Assembly: GCA_037893245.1 (NCBI GenBank)
Contig: JBAIAA010000524.1
Span: forward strand, 124,001-188,000
DNA: 64,000 nt
Reading direction: 5' to 3'
DNA from: Crossaster papposus
Taxonomy: Eukaryota > Echinodermata > Asteroidea > Velatida > Solasteridae
Numbering within the stretch: the first letter of the stretch is position 1; each line of letters opens with the position of its first letter. The notes below the pieces were generated by a model. It saw only the letters and a program-made list of their open reading frames with translations, made no database searches and had not been told where the DNA came from. Of this stretch, positions 12,016-23,972 are shown piece after piece. The translations under genes and the position numbers were made by a program.

Positions 12016-12392
12016 ATGTAGGTTACACCATTGGTCATTGCTTGAATTATCATGAATGAGTAGATTTGGGGGGTTGTATTTTATAGTAAATATCATTTAA
12101 CTGAGCTGTCCGAAGTTTTACAATCATGGATGCCGAGAAAAGAACGAAAAACAGCGGGTTTTTCCAACCAGCGTCGAACAGTTATTCTTACGTTATCTTT
12201 GTTTTTTCGCGATCGCCGTCCGGCGATCGCGAATTTTTCATTATAAAATTCTATTTTTCGGAGTAATTACAAGATATCTAGCGCAATCATTTTGCTGGAT
12301 GCCTAGAATCAACATTTACTTTCAGATGAGTAAAATATTTCTTAATAATTCGGTAGTAAATATTTTCGATATCTGCAAAATGTATCCTACCT
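12016..12392 (+). mobile_element. TTAA-flanked MITE, copy 1
   Basis: It begins after TTAA with ATGTAGGTTACACCATTGG and ends TGTATCCTACCT. It contains the family's central palindrome GCGATCGCCGTCCGGCGATC. Family copies: 16229, 18630, 45232, 63523. Confidence 0.8.
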
Positions 12393-14284
12393 GCAAATCA
12401 TACAAGTATTAACCCAAATGTCTGTACATTCTTTTATATTAGAACACTCAAAAGATGGCTTTGTACGACAGAGAAATACCTCCTTTGTGAAAAAAAAGTA
12501 AGCCGTGTAGGCCGTTGTAGAATGAAATTCAGAGTATAAAATCTGGTATCATTGGTAGTGTTGCGCAAACAGGAGTTATAGGACAATTAGGAGCCTGACC
12601 AGTCACGTTAAAGGGTTTAACCAATAGGAAAATGAGTCCTATGTTAACAGCAGTATTTTCATATGACACTAGCACTACCCTAAACAAGCATTTATTTGAA
12701 ATCTCTGGCGAAGTAATAAATCAGTTTAGAGAACAGCTATTGTGGTTTATTAACAAAAGTCTTGAATGGTTTTCCTGCATTATAAACAAGCTACATGGCC
12801 TTTCGATATTCACGTTCGTTTGCTGTCCTCTCGATATGAATATATTGTACTGTGTAAATAAAGGGATGTATGTTATTGGCGAGAGAATAGATTTCTGTAG
12901 ATTTTGTTTTCATGACAAACACACAAAAAGTGCTTCTTATACTTCGTTGCATTTTAAATGCATGCATGATTTCCCCACGGTAGAGGGAAATCATGCTCCA
13001 AGCTCAGGTGGTAAACAACACAGTTCATGTCAGAGGACAAAATAATACATGACAAATACATGTTCTCGTACCCTTGCAAATGTTCTGCTGCAAGAAAACA
13101 AATTGAGCTACAGCCAAAAGAAACCTCGGCCTCCGTATATTACACATTTGAGAATACAGTATCTTGACACACTAAAGGGTGGACTACCCTAATTGAAGGG
13201 AGAATTTCTCCGCCAGCTCATTAGCATGAAATGTGCCCCCATAATTTCTTTTGAAAAAAGGATGCCGTTTGGTGAAAGAAATGGTGCACGGATTGCATGT
13301 GTAAATATAGCATAGGATCAACTCCCTGGTTTTTGAGCTTCAATCTGAGGGCAGACTTGACAAAATTACGGTTGAAAAATGGTTCCCAATTGCCCTAGAA
13401 CGTGGAGGGATGCCATTTGTAAAATGGCTGCTTGCAGGCTCGGGAAGTATCACTTTTCGGGAGGTGAGTTTCTTTTGGTGTGAATATTAAAAAATATAAT
13501 TGGCTAACCCACTAAAAATGGAAAAGAAATGGATAGATAAAGACCAAGACAATAATCTGATTGTTGTTTGAGAAACCCCAGTGATGTCGGTGTGCATGAA
13601 ACTTGGTCCTGAACATTGTTGATTTTACACTGTTTTCAATGGGACTTGAGTTAGGCTAGTGCACCCTAATGGGTTCTATAGAGGTATTGTGTCGAAAGAT
13701 AACTATTCGTAAATTGATTAGCCATTGAATATTATTACATGAATACAAAAGTACAACTCTTGTTTAAAAAATTGGTAAATGCTAAAAAAACAATCCAACA
13801 TATCAGGTTCGGAAAAAAAACAAGAGGTTTGAGAATGATGTTAAAATAATAATCGAATATACGTACAGAACTTAAAGTTAGAGTACACCATTTTGTCATC
13901 GTTTGAAACAACAAGAATTTTCAAAATCTAAAGAATGGTGGAAATAGTATTGTAAGATTTCGATTTTGGAAATTAATTAATGGAAATTTCCAAAATTACA
14001 TCTCTGAGACGCATCTTTGGACGTTTTTTTAAATTTTCATTAAAACGACAGCATGTTAAAAAAAAAACAATTTCACAGGGAATTATTATAGACTCATTAA
14101 TATCCTTACATCAAGTAAGCTTTTGTTCAATAATTTGGTTGGTAACTTTTGGGGATGTTCTTAATTGAAACTTATTACTGTACTGTCATTTCATGGAACT
14201 AAGAAATGCCAAACAGACCTATAGTAGTAATAGTCTAAAAACACCGGCATATCCAATAGTTTATAACAAAAATTGTTTACTTAC
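12393..14284. other. Gene-free stretch upstream of the claudin-like exon donor
   Basis: The longest frame (12632-13045, plus) has no recognisable features. Further exons of the claudin-like gene should lie at lower coordinates on the minus strand but I could not identify them. Confidence 0.5.
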
Positions 14285-15011
14285 CACCTACAACGAAGCC
14301 GTTTTCTAAGTTAGCTTGGCATATATACCAAAGGCCACTAGTTGCTAATACTGTGTCCAATTCAAGTTCCGGATCCCCGGTGGTTTCATTTTCACCGGCG
14401 TCCGTCCGAGTCCTCCTGACCGTCGATTGCGTCGATGTGTCGGCCGTGGGTGGGTCCGTCGTCGCGGTCAGTTCTGTCACGGTCGTAACGACGGCGGTGG
14501 GTGTGGTGGTGATGGTGGTGGTTGCGTTGTCCGTACTGTTCGTGCCGACATCGGTTAGGTTTCCCGGAGTGGTGACGATCACCGCGTTGTCCGGGACCTG
14601 CACGGGATACACCTCCCCCTGGGAAAGCAGCCAGGAGCCGGTAGATATAGCCAGGGTGCCCAGGACGAAGGAGATAGCGCTGACCACCACCCCACTGATG
14701 CAGATGACACGGAAGCAGCGCAAGATGACCATTGTTAAAGCCGGGGGTTTCCAGCGCTTCCTCAGCGGCCGCTTCGGCTGCGGCTGCATCGGCGGCGGGG
14801 GAACGTGATTGGAGTTTGTCGACGCCACTTTCTTAAACCACGGCACCGCCGGCTGGGAACTCAACAACTTACACAACTTTGCCTTGCACAAAAACAAATG
14901 CGTCTCAACAGGACTGAAGCTATGTCTGGCCTGAGGTTGATTTCTGCCACCAGGTGGGCAATCGTACAAAATATAAAAGGCACGGGTCTGGTCTCCGAAT
15001 GCACGAAACAA
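14285..15011 (-). CDS. Claudin/PMP22-fold membrane protein, first coding exon with Thr-rich loop
   Basis: Four-transmembrane claudin-fold proteins (claudins, calcium-channel gamma/TARP, GSG1L, TMEM114 types) have TM1 followed by a first loop with W...GLW..C. Here TM1 is VICISGVVVSAISFVLGTL, followed by STGSW, then SGLWYIC about 100 residues later. The second loop cysteine and TM2-4 would be in later exons at lower coordinates, which I did not find. Between W and GLW is a Thr-rich stretch with four N-glycosylation sequons (NLT, NST, NAT, NET), longer and more mucin-like than a claudin loop. The donor GGTG|GTAAGT ends the exon in phase 1. The frame opens at 15011, but the likely start is the Met at 14789 (MQPQPKRPLRKRW, basic before TM1) or 14732. 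The GC content and CpG density are higher than the surroundings. The exact subfamily is not resolved. Confidence 0.65.
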
Positions 15012-16228
15012 ATTCGAAATGTCTACGTTTCATGTTACATCGGAACGATCAAATGAAGCGACTCGCTGTAAACAAGTTTTTAGGCACTGGCCGCGGAGTA
15101 AACACCTTCCTGGATTTGATAGGGTAAGCTCAACCCGTCTATTCATGATCCATCCATTAGCCAGCCAAACATGAAAACTCATCTTCTACTTTAAAACGGA
15201 TCACCGAGTAACAGTGTCAAGCTAAGATTACGGGAATTGGACTGAGACAGGCCGTCCAACTGACGATCAGGGAAATCATTTAAGCATCACACACCGGGAA
15301 AATGACGGCTGGTGACCTGCCTTGCACCATGTCGCAGTTATAGCGTCAGTCGATGCGGTGGCTCCTCTCTCCTTGTACCGTCAGGCACGGTCGGTCACGC
15401 ACGCTACACTGACAACACATGTGCAGTGTTGCAAAACCGCCCCACCTATAGCGCTCAACCATAATCCCTGACCTGCCCCGCGGTTTAGTCGATTCCCGTC
15501 TCCATAACGCCACGATCTCCCTACGCAGCACGTGCACAGTATATCAGCACTACCTGGCTTGGAACGTACATCCTTTGAACATTGTGCCTCAAAGCGACTA
15601 CACTTTGTTTCCCCTCATCCACTAAATGCCTTAGAGATCAATTATGAAAATGCCAGGTATGACCAAACCACTACACACAACGCGCTCTACTACTACTCTA
15701 CTACTACAATACAAGCCTCATGTTGGGGAAACCAATGTACTTCGGCATCACCTGCACGTACACTCGACTTTACGATATTGTTTTACCGCCGTATACCGAC
15801 GACCATTCGATGACTACGAAAATTCATGTTTTGGTTGCCATGCACAAATACCTGGTTGAGTTATGTGCACACACAGATAAACCGCCACACACATACATGT
15901 AGCAAGATGCCTATGATAATTTATAATGTAAGTAGAAAGGAAAACAAAACACTCTGAACATTTTTTTTTTTTTTTTACAATTTAGGCTTTTATTTCTGAG
16001 ATTAACCCCATCGAGCCAAACAAGACGTCGAACTCATTGTGCTTGATCGAAAATTCCACATAGCGCCAGCTGGTGATATATTCAAACCTCTTTGTTGATT
16101 TTTAATACGTTGAAGAGGCGATGTACGATCCACTTATAATGATTTCAATTATTAACGATGCATTTACAATTTCTATTTTAACACCTCTCACGAAGCTCAT
16201 AATTGGTAAGAATGTATAATGTGTTGCA
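15012..16228. other. Gene-free stretch upstream of the claudin-like exon
   Basis: It may contain the 5' UTR and promoter of the claudin-like gene. It is CpG-richer to about 15550 than beyond. A T-run lies at 15961-15976. No core promoter element could be assigned. Confidence 0.4.
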
Positions 16229-16568
16229 GTAGGATACACCATTGAATCGGGGGGCGGGGGGGGGGGGGGGGGGGGGGCTTACTACCGAATTATTACCAAA
16301 TATCTTACTTATTTGAAAGTAAATAATGATTGTAGGCATCCAGCAATTGCGCTAAATATCCTATAATTTAGGACGGCAATTGCGACAACATAAGAACCAC
16401 TGCCGAACGCCGGTTGAAAACAAACGCCGTTTTTTGTTGCTTTCCTCGGCATCGGCCATGATTGTAAATCTTCGAACAGGTCAGATAAACGATATTTACA
16501 ATAAAATACAACTCCCAAATGCACCCATTCATGATAATTCAAGCAATTACCAATGATGTATCCTACCT
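16229..16568 (-). mobile_element. TTAA-family MITE, copy 2, with poly-G insertion
   Basis: Minus-oriented copy ending ATGATGTATCCTACCT. Its distal end is interrupted by a poly-G run at about 16249-16277. Confidence 0.75.
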
Positions 16569-18629
16569 TCAAAGACATAAACATTCATTTATATACCGCG
16601 TGACCTGGGTGTAATATTTTGTTTCAAGCCAGGGCTCACCATTAACGCCGCCAGATCAACGTGGTGTACGTGTAAACGACCCAGCCATTAATGAGGTTTG
16701 CGCTGGGTCTGTGATAAAGATGCAACGCGCTACCGTTTGTTCAATCAATCCACACTAATTAGACGCCATGTTGGCGCTAATATTGATCCGTATTGAGTAC
16801 CCGCCGCAGTTAGAACAACATATTGTACCTCGGCGATAACGCGCGTGCTGGCAGCGAGCAACGCTCGATACCAACGCTGTGTATCTAGCACTTCAGAATT
16901 GAATGTTCTGAGGAAGACTATCAATATTTCCCCAAGCCTTACATATTATGGCGGTGCTTTAGGCTATTGAGTATACTGTCATCTAGTGGTTTTTGGCTTT
17001 CGTTTTTGTTGCCCTTTTCCCAGCGGGAAAACAAATTCTTCATCTGTATTTGTATAGCTCTTGAGCAAATACTTTGTTTTTAAAAAGACAATCTTCAGTC
17101 CCTGCCTCAGACCTACTGTAGTAGGCTAGTCTGAGACTTTAGAGTTTTACATCGTCATATCTCATCCACTAACGGGATTGAATATATTTATATTAAAACT
17201 GCGGAGTTTTGTGGCGTGGAGAGGTCACGCGCATCCACAATACCGGGTATCGTTTTATGTTACAACATGTTTCGTCAGTATAGGGCCGAATGTTTTAATT
17301 TGTTTAATTGTTGTTTACTGTCTAAAATGAGCATCTGTTTATTTGTGTTGATTTTTTGTGTTTGTGTAATTTGTATGTGTATAGGAACTGTTTTTTATTT
17401 ATTTATTTTCTATTTTATGCAAATAAAGAATCTGAACTGACAGTCTTCGATGACAGTTTCGTGTTTGCAACTAGTCCTGTTTTTAAACACATTCAAATTG
17501 CAGATATATTCAATAATATAACCCCTTCGAATGAAGTCATACGAATCCGAATAATGTTGTATTACACATTGAGGCGCAACGCGCAGCGGATAGCAAATTG
17601 CGTTAAAGTTATTTGTCAGACAGTTAATTGTGCATTTTTATCGTTTGAAAGAGTAAAAGTTCTCAAAAAATAATTGGTGCTTGACAAGTAACCTGACAAA
17701 GTTTTAGCTCTGTGAATGCTTATCAAATATTTAGATTTTTGGTCGACTCGAGACAAAACAATACATTATTGTGCGGCTAGCTGCCCACCAAAATGACGAT
17801 GCTGCGCGAAAACAAACCACGTCAATTTGTCCGAATCCGGCGATTTTTAATCAATTCTGCATTAAGAAAAAAGGGGGGAAAGACACAGGCGAAGGAAACG
17901 AGCTTGGCTTCCCGAGGAAATTGTTCCGTCCGTGCAGTTCCCGTGTGTGTCTCGTGCCGTTATACGTTGATATTGCGACCTTTCGCTGTAAATGGGATAC
18001 CTGTTAAGTTCAAACGCTGATGCAGATGCAGATGGTCGCTAAAGTGCTGATAAAACTGATGTACACTTGTAAACTAATGGCATTTGTTCTGTCGAACCTA
18101 ATCTGCAACACGCACTGTTGTTGACGATAAAAGGTGCAACTGGAGTGAACAACGCTGTTGTGTTTTATTCCTCTGGTTGGCACTTTGTTTCCATAGAAAC
18201 GCCTTCTGCAAAAACGCAGAATTTCGTCACATTTAATTAATGTAACATTAAACCCAAGGTCTTGCTCGTAGGTTTTCTTTCCATGTGAGTCGGTTGATTT
18301 CATGTCCTAGTGAATTCACCTGGGACTGTGGATCAAAAGAGTTTCATTTTTGTCGACATTTTGATGGTTAAAAGTGAATAACTAATTGCGGCACGAGAAA
18401 CGGAAATTACCAAATTGTGTGGTTGTTTTATCATGACACACATGATATAAAAATACAATTTTCGTGAAGATTACAGTACCCAAGTCAAGTGCCATAATTT
18501 TAAAGGGTGATTTCGACTGTAATTCACTAACCGTCTAGTAAGGTATTTCATAATAATTTGGTAGTTCATAATAATTTGGTAGTTTTCGTTGTTTTCGCAA
18601 ATGTGTTTGCAAATGTATATTCCCTTTAA
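16569..18629. other. Gene-free stretch
   Basis: A T-rich stretch ending ATGCAAATAAAGAATCTGAA (about 17416-17435) looks like a LINE or SINE 3' end, and the frames around 17216-17440 are therefore discounted. The 75-78 codon frames at 17771-18020 are unassigned. Confidence 0.4.
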
Positions 18630-19001
18630 AGGTAGTATTCACCATTTGCAGATATCGAAACAATTTACTACCGAATTATTAGGAAATATCCTACTCATCT
18701 GAAAGTAAATAATGATTCTAGGCATCCAGCAAAATGATTGCGCTAGATATCCTGTAATTATTCTGAAAAATTGAATTTTATGAAGAAAAATTCGCGATAG
18801 CCGGACGACGATCGCGAAAAAAACACAAATAATAACTGCTAGACGCCGGTTGAAAACAAACGCTGTTTTTCGTGCTTTTCTCGGCATCCATGGTTGTAAA
18901 ACTTCTGATAGGTCAGTTAAACGGTATTTACTATACAATACAACCCCTCAAATCCACCCATTCATGATAATTCAAGCAATTACCAATGGTGTATCCTACC
19001 T
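18630..19001 (-). mobile_element. TTAA-flanked MITE, copy 3, complete
   Basis: 372 bp between TTAA at 18626-18629 and TTAA at 19002-19005. Inverted ends AGGTAG(TATT)CACCAT and ATGGTGTATCCTACCT. A TTAA target is characteristic of piggyBac-type insertion, but the termini do not match the usual CCC start, so the superfamily is inference. Confidence 0.8.
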
Positions 19002-19005
19002 TTAA

Positions 19006-19874
19006 GTGGCAAATCTGTTGGTTCCATCGCAACCCTTCAGTTCTCATATGACATGGCTTGTTGGCCGCGCCGCCGTGTAATGAGGTGGCAAAAGTTGAGG
19101 GCTTTCTGGAGCATGGGTTTGTTTTCTTAATACCAGAAGTTAATGTCATCAAGACGAATAGAAAATGTCCGCCATTGGTTCGGGCGCGCTGCCCCTGCTA
19201 ACGTCTGTGATTCGCTTGAGAAACGGGTTGCAACCAATGAGCTTACCATAGGTAACTTAATCGCCATAAAATACACATTTTCTTGTTCAGGGTGTGAATA
19301 AATCTAATAATGGGTTAGTATGAACTTGAACGATGTAAGTTTCGTTGCATCATTACGCTATTAGAATGATCATCTTTAAAGGTAAACAAATCCATCGATT
19401 TTCATTTTTTTTTTCAATGCAAAAAAGCTATCAAAATGGGTGTTTTCCCCAACATGAAATTTCGGAAACATGTAAATTTATATAAAATAATGCCTATAAT
19501 CGGTGCAGCGAGGAATTAATACCAGCGTCAAGGGGATAAAAGTCAGCGCTGTGCTTGATTTGCATGAAACCTTCGTAAAACCCTCAATAACATTGACGTA
19601 ATGGTGACTGAAGCCTCCCTCTGTCACCTATTCCCCTTCTCACCTTCGTTTAATACGTTCTAGATAGGCGTGTTGCATTATGATCTTTCCTTATTTTTTC
19701 TCTTTTCTATACCGTGTCTGGCTAATAGGTTCCCTTGCTCAGGTGTTCCGAGGAGACTCGACCTCGTGCAAAACTAGGAGCTATAATGAAATAGGCTAGC
19801 TTTTCTCTCCTGTGGTTTAATTAAAAAAACAAACCTTTGTTCTTTGATAGCCTTGTTCCAAAATGGCTTTTAGG
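19006..19874. other. Gene-free stretch
   Basis: No gene or repeat family recognised. Confidence 0.5.
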
Positions 19875-20336
19875 CAGAGATGTAGTCGAGTCCATCAAAA
19901 GTCCCTGCGAATCCCTGTAAGTCCCTGCAAGTCCATCACAAGTCCTTCAGTTCCAATTCAAATCATAAGCTATTCAAATCAGCTTTGAGAAAGGCATTCC
20001 TTTGTCATTGTTCATCCAGTTATACTTGTGACTGCCTTTATGAAGGGACTTGTGACTGGCTCCACGAAAGGACTTGTGAAAGGACTCGCAGGGACTCGAC
20101 TACAACCCTGATCAAAAGTCCCTGCAAGTCCCTGTAAGTCCCTGCAAGTCCATTACAAGTCCATCACAAGTCCTTCAGTTCCAATTCAAATCACAAGCTA
20201 TTCAAATCAGCTTTGACAAAAGCATTCCTTTGTCATTGTTCATCCAGTTACTTGTGACTACTTTTATGAAGGGACTTGTGACTGGCTTCACGAAAGGACT
20301 TGTGAACGGACTTGCAGGGACTCGACTACAACCCTG
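19875..20336. mobile_element. hAT-type MITE with internal tandem duplication
   Basis: The outer ends are CAGAGATGTAGTCGAGTCC and GGACTCGACTACAACCCTG, flanked by one 8-bp duplication CTTTTAGG (19867-19874 and 20337-20344). Inside, the unit from ATCAAAAGTCCCTG to CGACTACAACCCTG occurs twice, and the second unit has lost the left terminus. This indicates duplication after a single insertion rather than two insertions. Confidence 0.85.
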
Positions 20337-20344
20337 CTTTTAGG

Positions 20345-21642
20345 GCCGAATTTCATTTTCACAAACAAAGTTCAAGCCCTGATGCTTTTCAAAAAAAGAC
20401 ACCAGTGTTCTGTCGTCTTGGTTATGCAATAATTCATATACTGACCACCAACCACATGCGGCCACAGTAATGAACGCCATAAATACATAATGAAAGAAGC
20501 GTGCATTACTTTTTTTTAATTGCAAAGATCTCAGATGTACAGAATTACACTGCGTGCGCAGTCGTCTATTTTACATGAACACATAAAGTGTCGCAACGCC
20601 TACTGCGCACGCGTCCACTGGACCGACAGTGTGAAGACCAATCGGTGCGGCAAATTTGTTTGGGGTGGGAGGGCGGTATTTGTGACACCTTTCCAAGATG
20701 GGCTGTTTAATTATTCAAAGTTTTAATGGGTGGCATCAACCGTTGCATAAGTTCACAGGTTCCGCAGCATGGGGATAATATACTGAATCTTAAATCTTAA
20801 AGGAAACTGTCCTTTGGGTATGTTTTAACGAAACTAGAAGTATTGCACCGACACTTGGGAAATGACGTTGGCTTACAAGATTCGTCTATGGCGAGCATAT
20901 TTACGCGAAGAAAATTCTACAGTTATTTGGAGATATTTCTAAATAATTAATTAGCGATATCTTCAATTATTAAGAGAAATCTCTAACTATTTAGTGATAT
21001 ATCTTTAATGCTAATGAGCTAACGTAGAAATTCTCACTTCAATTAGTGTAGTGCACTTATGAATACGAAGTCTGCGTTTTTCTGTAGTCTGGTTCCCTGA
21101 CCTGACAATGCCCAGAATAGTCAGAATCATTAATTGGTCTAAACCAGACTACATTGTCTGCGCACAAATAATGTGAAGGAAATTAGTCGTCACCTGCGCC
21201 ACCGTCAAACGAGTCGGTGAAGGTTGTGCAGCTCTCGCAGTCAAGGATGGACAAATACTTACCAAAGGAACCGACACTGCAGCTCGGTCAATGCCAATTA
21301 TAGTCTTGAGATGCCGATAAAGGAGTTAAAAGGCGGAACGGTGACATTATTTCGCCCGCGGGAATTGCGACAGACACACGAGGTGCCTATTACTATTAGC
21401 CTAAAGCAAGTTAGGGTTAATGGTTAAATGTGATAGCTTATTAATAGTAGACGACGTACAAAAGTCAAGTATACAATTCCTGTTCATGACTTTTAGTTTT
21501 ACAATGCACACAAAATAATAGCCTGACCAAATATAGACCCGTTATTAATTATGTTACAAGTTTGTTCAGCTAGGCTCTTAGATTCTAGGCTCTAACATTG
21601 AGTCTTCTCCCCTATTTCTATTAGTCCCTTGATCCCCAAATG
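20345..21642. other. Gene-free stretch
   Basis: No gene recognised. A run of ATTTAG/ATATCT-like words (20925-21010) is locally repetitive. Confidence 0.5.
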
Positions 21643-21881
21643 GGCCAATTTCATAGAGCTACTTAAGCAGAAAAATTGCTTAAGCACAAAACATTCTTGC
21701 TTAGTAAAACCAGCTTACCAGTCACAACTCCATGTGATGTATATTGTTTGTGATTGGTACTTAGCTGTTGCTAGCTTAGCATAACAATCGCATAAAATGT
21801 TGGCTCCTTACCTGATTTATTAAGCAAGAGTTTTTGTGCTTAAGCAACATTTTGTGCTTAAGCAGCTCTATGAAATTGGCC
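21643..21881. mobile_element. GGCCAATTTCATAGAGC MITE, copy 2
   Basis: 239 bp, with ends GGCCAATTTCATAGAGCTAC and GCAGCTCTATGAAATTGGCC. The subterminal motif here is TGCTTAAGCA rather than TGCTTAGCA. Confidence 0.85.
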
Positions 21882-22107
21882 CTAGCAGTCAGTCGGTTTG
21901 TCGATCCATACGCGCACCCAGGTGGCCTTTACTTACAAGACCGAAATACAGTAACACAAAAAATATGATAAAAGAGATTGAAGAAACCCCTCTCCCTTCA
22001 AGTTAATACTATCCATCTTCAAAATCCATATTTTAGACCTCATTACTTTGTTTCTACGCTATTTTTGGCATCCAGGGCCGATATTTATCAAAATCCTACA
22101 TATGCCA

Positions 22108-22222
22108 GCAACTAGCCCAACAAATAGGGCTGTAATTATCTCTCTTTTGTCTATTGTTGCGACAAGATAAGACAACAAACAAAAGATAGCTAATTACAGC
22201 CCTAATTTGTAGGGCTAGCCTG
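22108..22222. repeat. Small palindrome beside the LTR element
   Basis: AGCCCAACAAATAGGGCTGT with TAATTATCT is mirrored by AGCTAATTACAGCCCTA and TTTGTAGGGCTAGCC. Confidence 0.65.
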
Positions 22223-22237
22223 CAACGAGTACAATAG

Positions 22238-22501
22238 TGTAACGCCCGTGCCGGTTGGGCGGTAGAGGGCGCTGGAGCGATTCCACGGTGGTGGGATCGC
22301 CCCGGAAACCCGCCTTGGATTGCGCAAGCGCCGAACTGGTTCTGACGAGTTCTGGGGGCCGCGTGATTGTGTGAGCCTGAAGTCCATGTTTGGTAGGCGA
22401 GAGTCCACAATAAACGGCAGAGAACCACAGGAAATAGAGGAACACTTGTGTCAGGAGTCCTTCTTGTGTGTGTAGTCGACCCCGGAGAAATCTTCGTTAC
22501 A
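22238..22501 (+). repeat. 5' LTR
   Basis: 264 bp, TG...CA ends, with an AATAAA at about 22409. It inserted next to a small palindromic repeat (22108-22222). Confidence 0.88.
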
Positions 22502-23123
22502 TTGGTGGCAGCGGTGGGATACAGAAGGACGGGAAAAGACCAGGTGAAGTGTTCAGGTTTTCAGGAAACCACGATAACACGGCAGCCAACTCGCCCCACG
22601 GCGAGAGGGCAGGCCGGGGCGTGGGCCCGGGGAGCGGGGACCAGTCCGGGAGGCTTTCAGGCACTCCGTGCATGACGCCAGGGGAACTCTAGGGAGGTTA
22701 TGGGGACTTGGGAGTCTGGGGTTTCCTGGGGGAGGAGTTGGAGAAGGATAGCGGGGAATTTCGGGACATGCGCCAATGGCTGGGGGCTTCAGTGCGTCCA
22801 CTCCGATTTGGAGAGAGGGCGCCCTTCTCCATATTTGTCCGGGTCCGCTACCAGGTCTGTCGGGGGGCCGCCCCATGCTGTAGACGGCGGCGCAGCAGAC
22901 GGATGGTTCCTCGCGGAACAATCCAAAGCTGTGCCCGTGGATGCAGTGGGGGGCGGGGCCTCGTCGAGACATTCTCTGGATCTTCTGCAGGAATGAAACC
23001 GAGTCGGGGGGGCCCGGCCCATGCTGTAGACGGCGGCGCGGCAGACGGCTCGCAACACTCGGAGCGAGCCCGAGCCGTGCCCGTCGGCGCAGCGGGGGCG
23101 GGGCCTCGCCGGGACGCCCACGC

Positions 23124-23739
23124 TCTCTAAGCCAGTCGCAAGAATCAGTCGCAGTCGCAAGAGGCAGTCACAGTCGCGGCCACAGGAGCCAGTCGCAGTC
23201 GGAGGAGCCAGTCGCAGTTGCAGGAGCCAAGCGCAGTCGCAGTCGCAGTCGCAAGAGCCAGTCGCAGTCGCAGGCACCAGATACAGGAGCCAGTCGCAGT
23301 CGCAGGAGCCAGTCGCTGTCGCGGGAGCCAGCCGCAGATGCAGTCGCAGGAACCACAGTCGCAGTCGCAAGAGCCAGCCGCAGTCGAAGGCACCAGTCGC
23401 AGTCAGAGGAGCCAGTCGCAAGAATCAGTCGCAGTCGCAAGAATCAGTCGCAGTCGCAAGAGGCAGTCACAGTCGCGGCCACAGGAGCCAGTCGCAGTCG
23501 GAGGAGCCAGTCGCAGTCGCAGGAGCCAGGCGCAGTCGCAGTCGCAGTCGCAAGAGCCAGTCGCAGTCGCAGGCACCAGATACAGGAGCCAGTCGCAGTC
23601 GCAGGAGCCAGTCGCTGTCGCGGGAGCCAGCCGCAGATGCAGTCGCAGGAACCACAGTCGCAGTCGCAAGAGCCAGCCGCAGTCGAAGGCACCAGTCGCA
23701 GTCAGAGCAGCCAGTCGCAGTCACAGTCGCAGTCAAGTT
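23124..23739 (+). repeat. GTCGCA-based minisatellite inside the LTR element
   Basis: Short units such as CAGTCGCAGGAGC repeat throughout, and a higher-order unit of about 299 bp occurs twice in tandem (about 23125-23423 and 23424-23722). Frames across it translate to Ser/Gln/Arg-rich or Cys/Asp/Leu-rich simple peptide. I do not regard these as genes, although an RS-like peptide of about 300 residues is formally open (22941-23849). Confidence 0.85.
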
Positions 23740-23972
23740 TAACATTTAGAGGGGTGTGCCGGGGCCAGGGGTGTGCCGGGGCCAGGGGTGTGTCCTGGGG
23801 CCAGGGGCTTACCCTGAAAATTGTTGTAATGAAAATTGTTGTAGTGTAAATTGTTGGAATGTAAATTGTTGTGTAATGTTGGCGTTATGCGTTTTCCAGG
23901 GCGGTTGGCCGGGGTGCGGCAGCAGCGCCCATGGTCTTGTTTGGGGGCAAACAAGGTCTTCGTGGGGGGCTG

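Noticed and set aside
12632-13045. 137-codon plus frame
   Set aside because: No motif, no domain and AT-rich composition like its surroundings; expected by chance in this length.
14353-14808. Plus-strand 151-codon Val/Ser-rich frame
   Set aside because: Antisense of the Thr-rich loop of the claudin-like exon.
23145-23745. Minus-strand Cys/Asp/Leu-rich frames (CDCDWLLRLRLAPATATG-type)
   Set aside because: Simple-sequence translation of the GTCGCA minisatellite in all frames.
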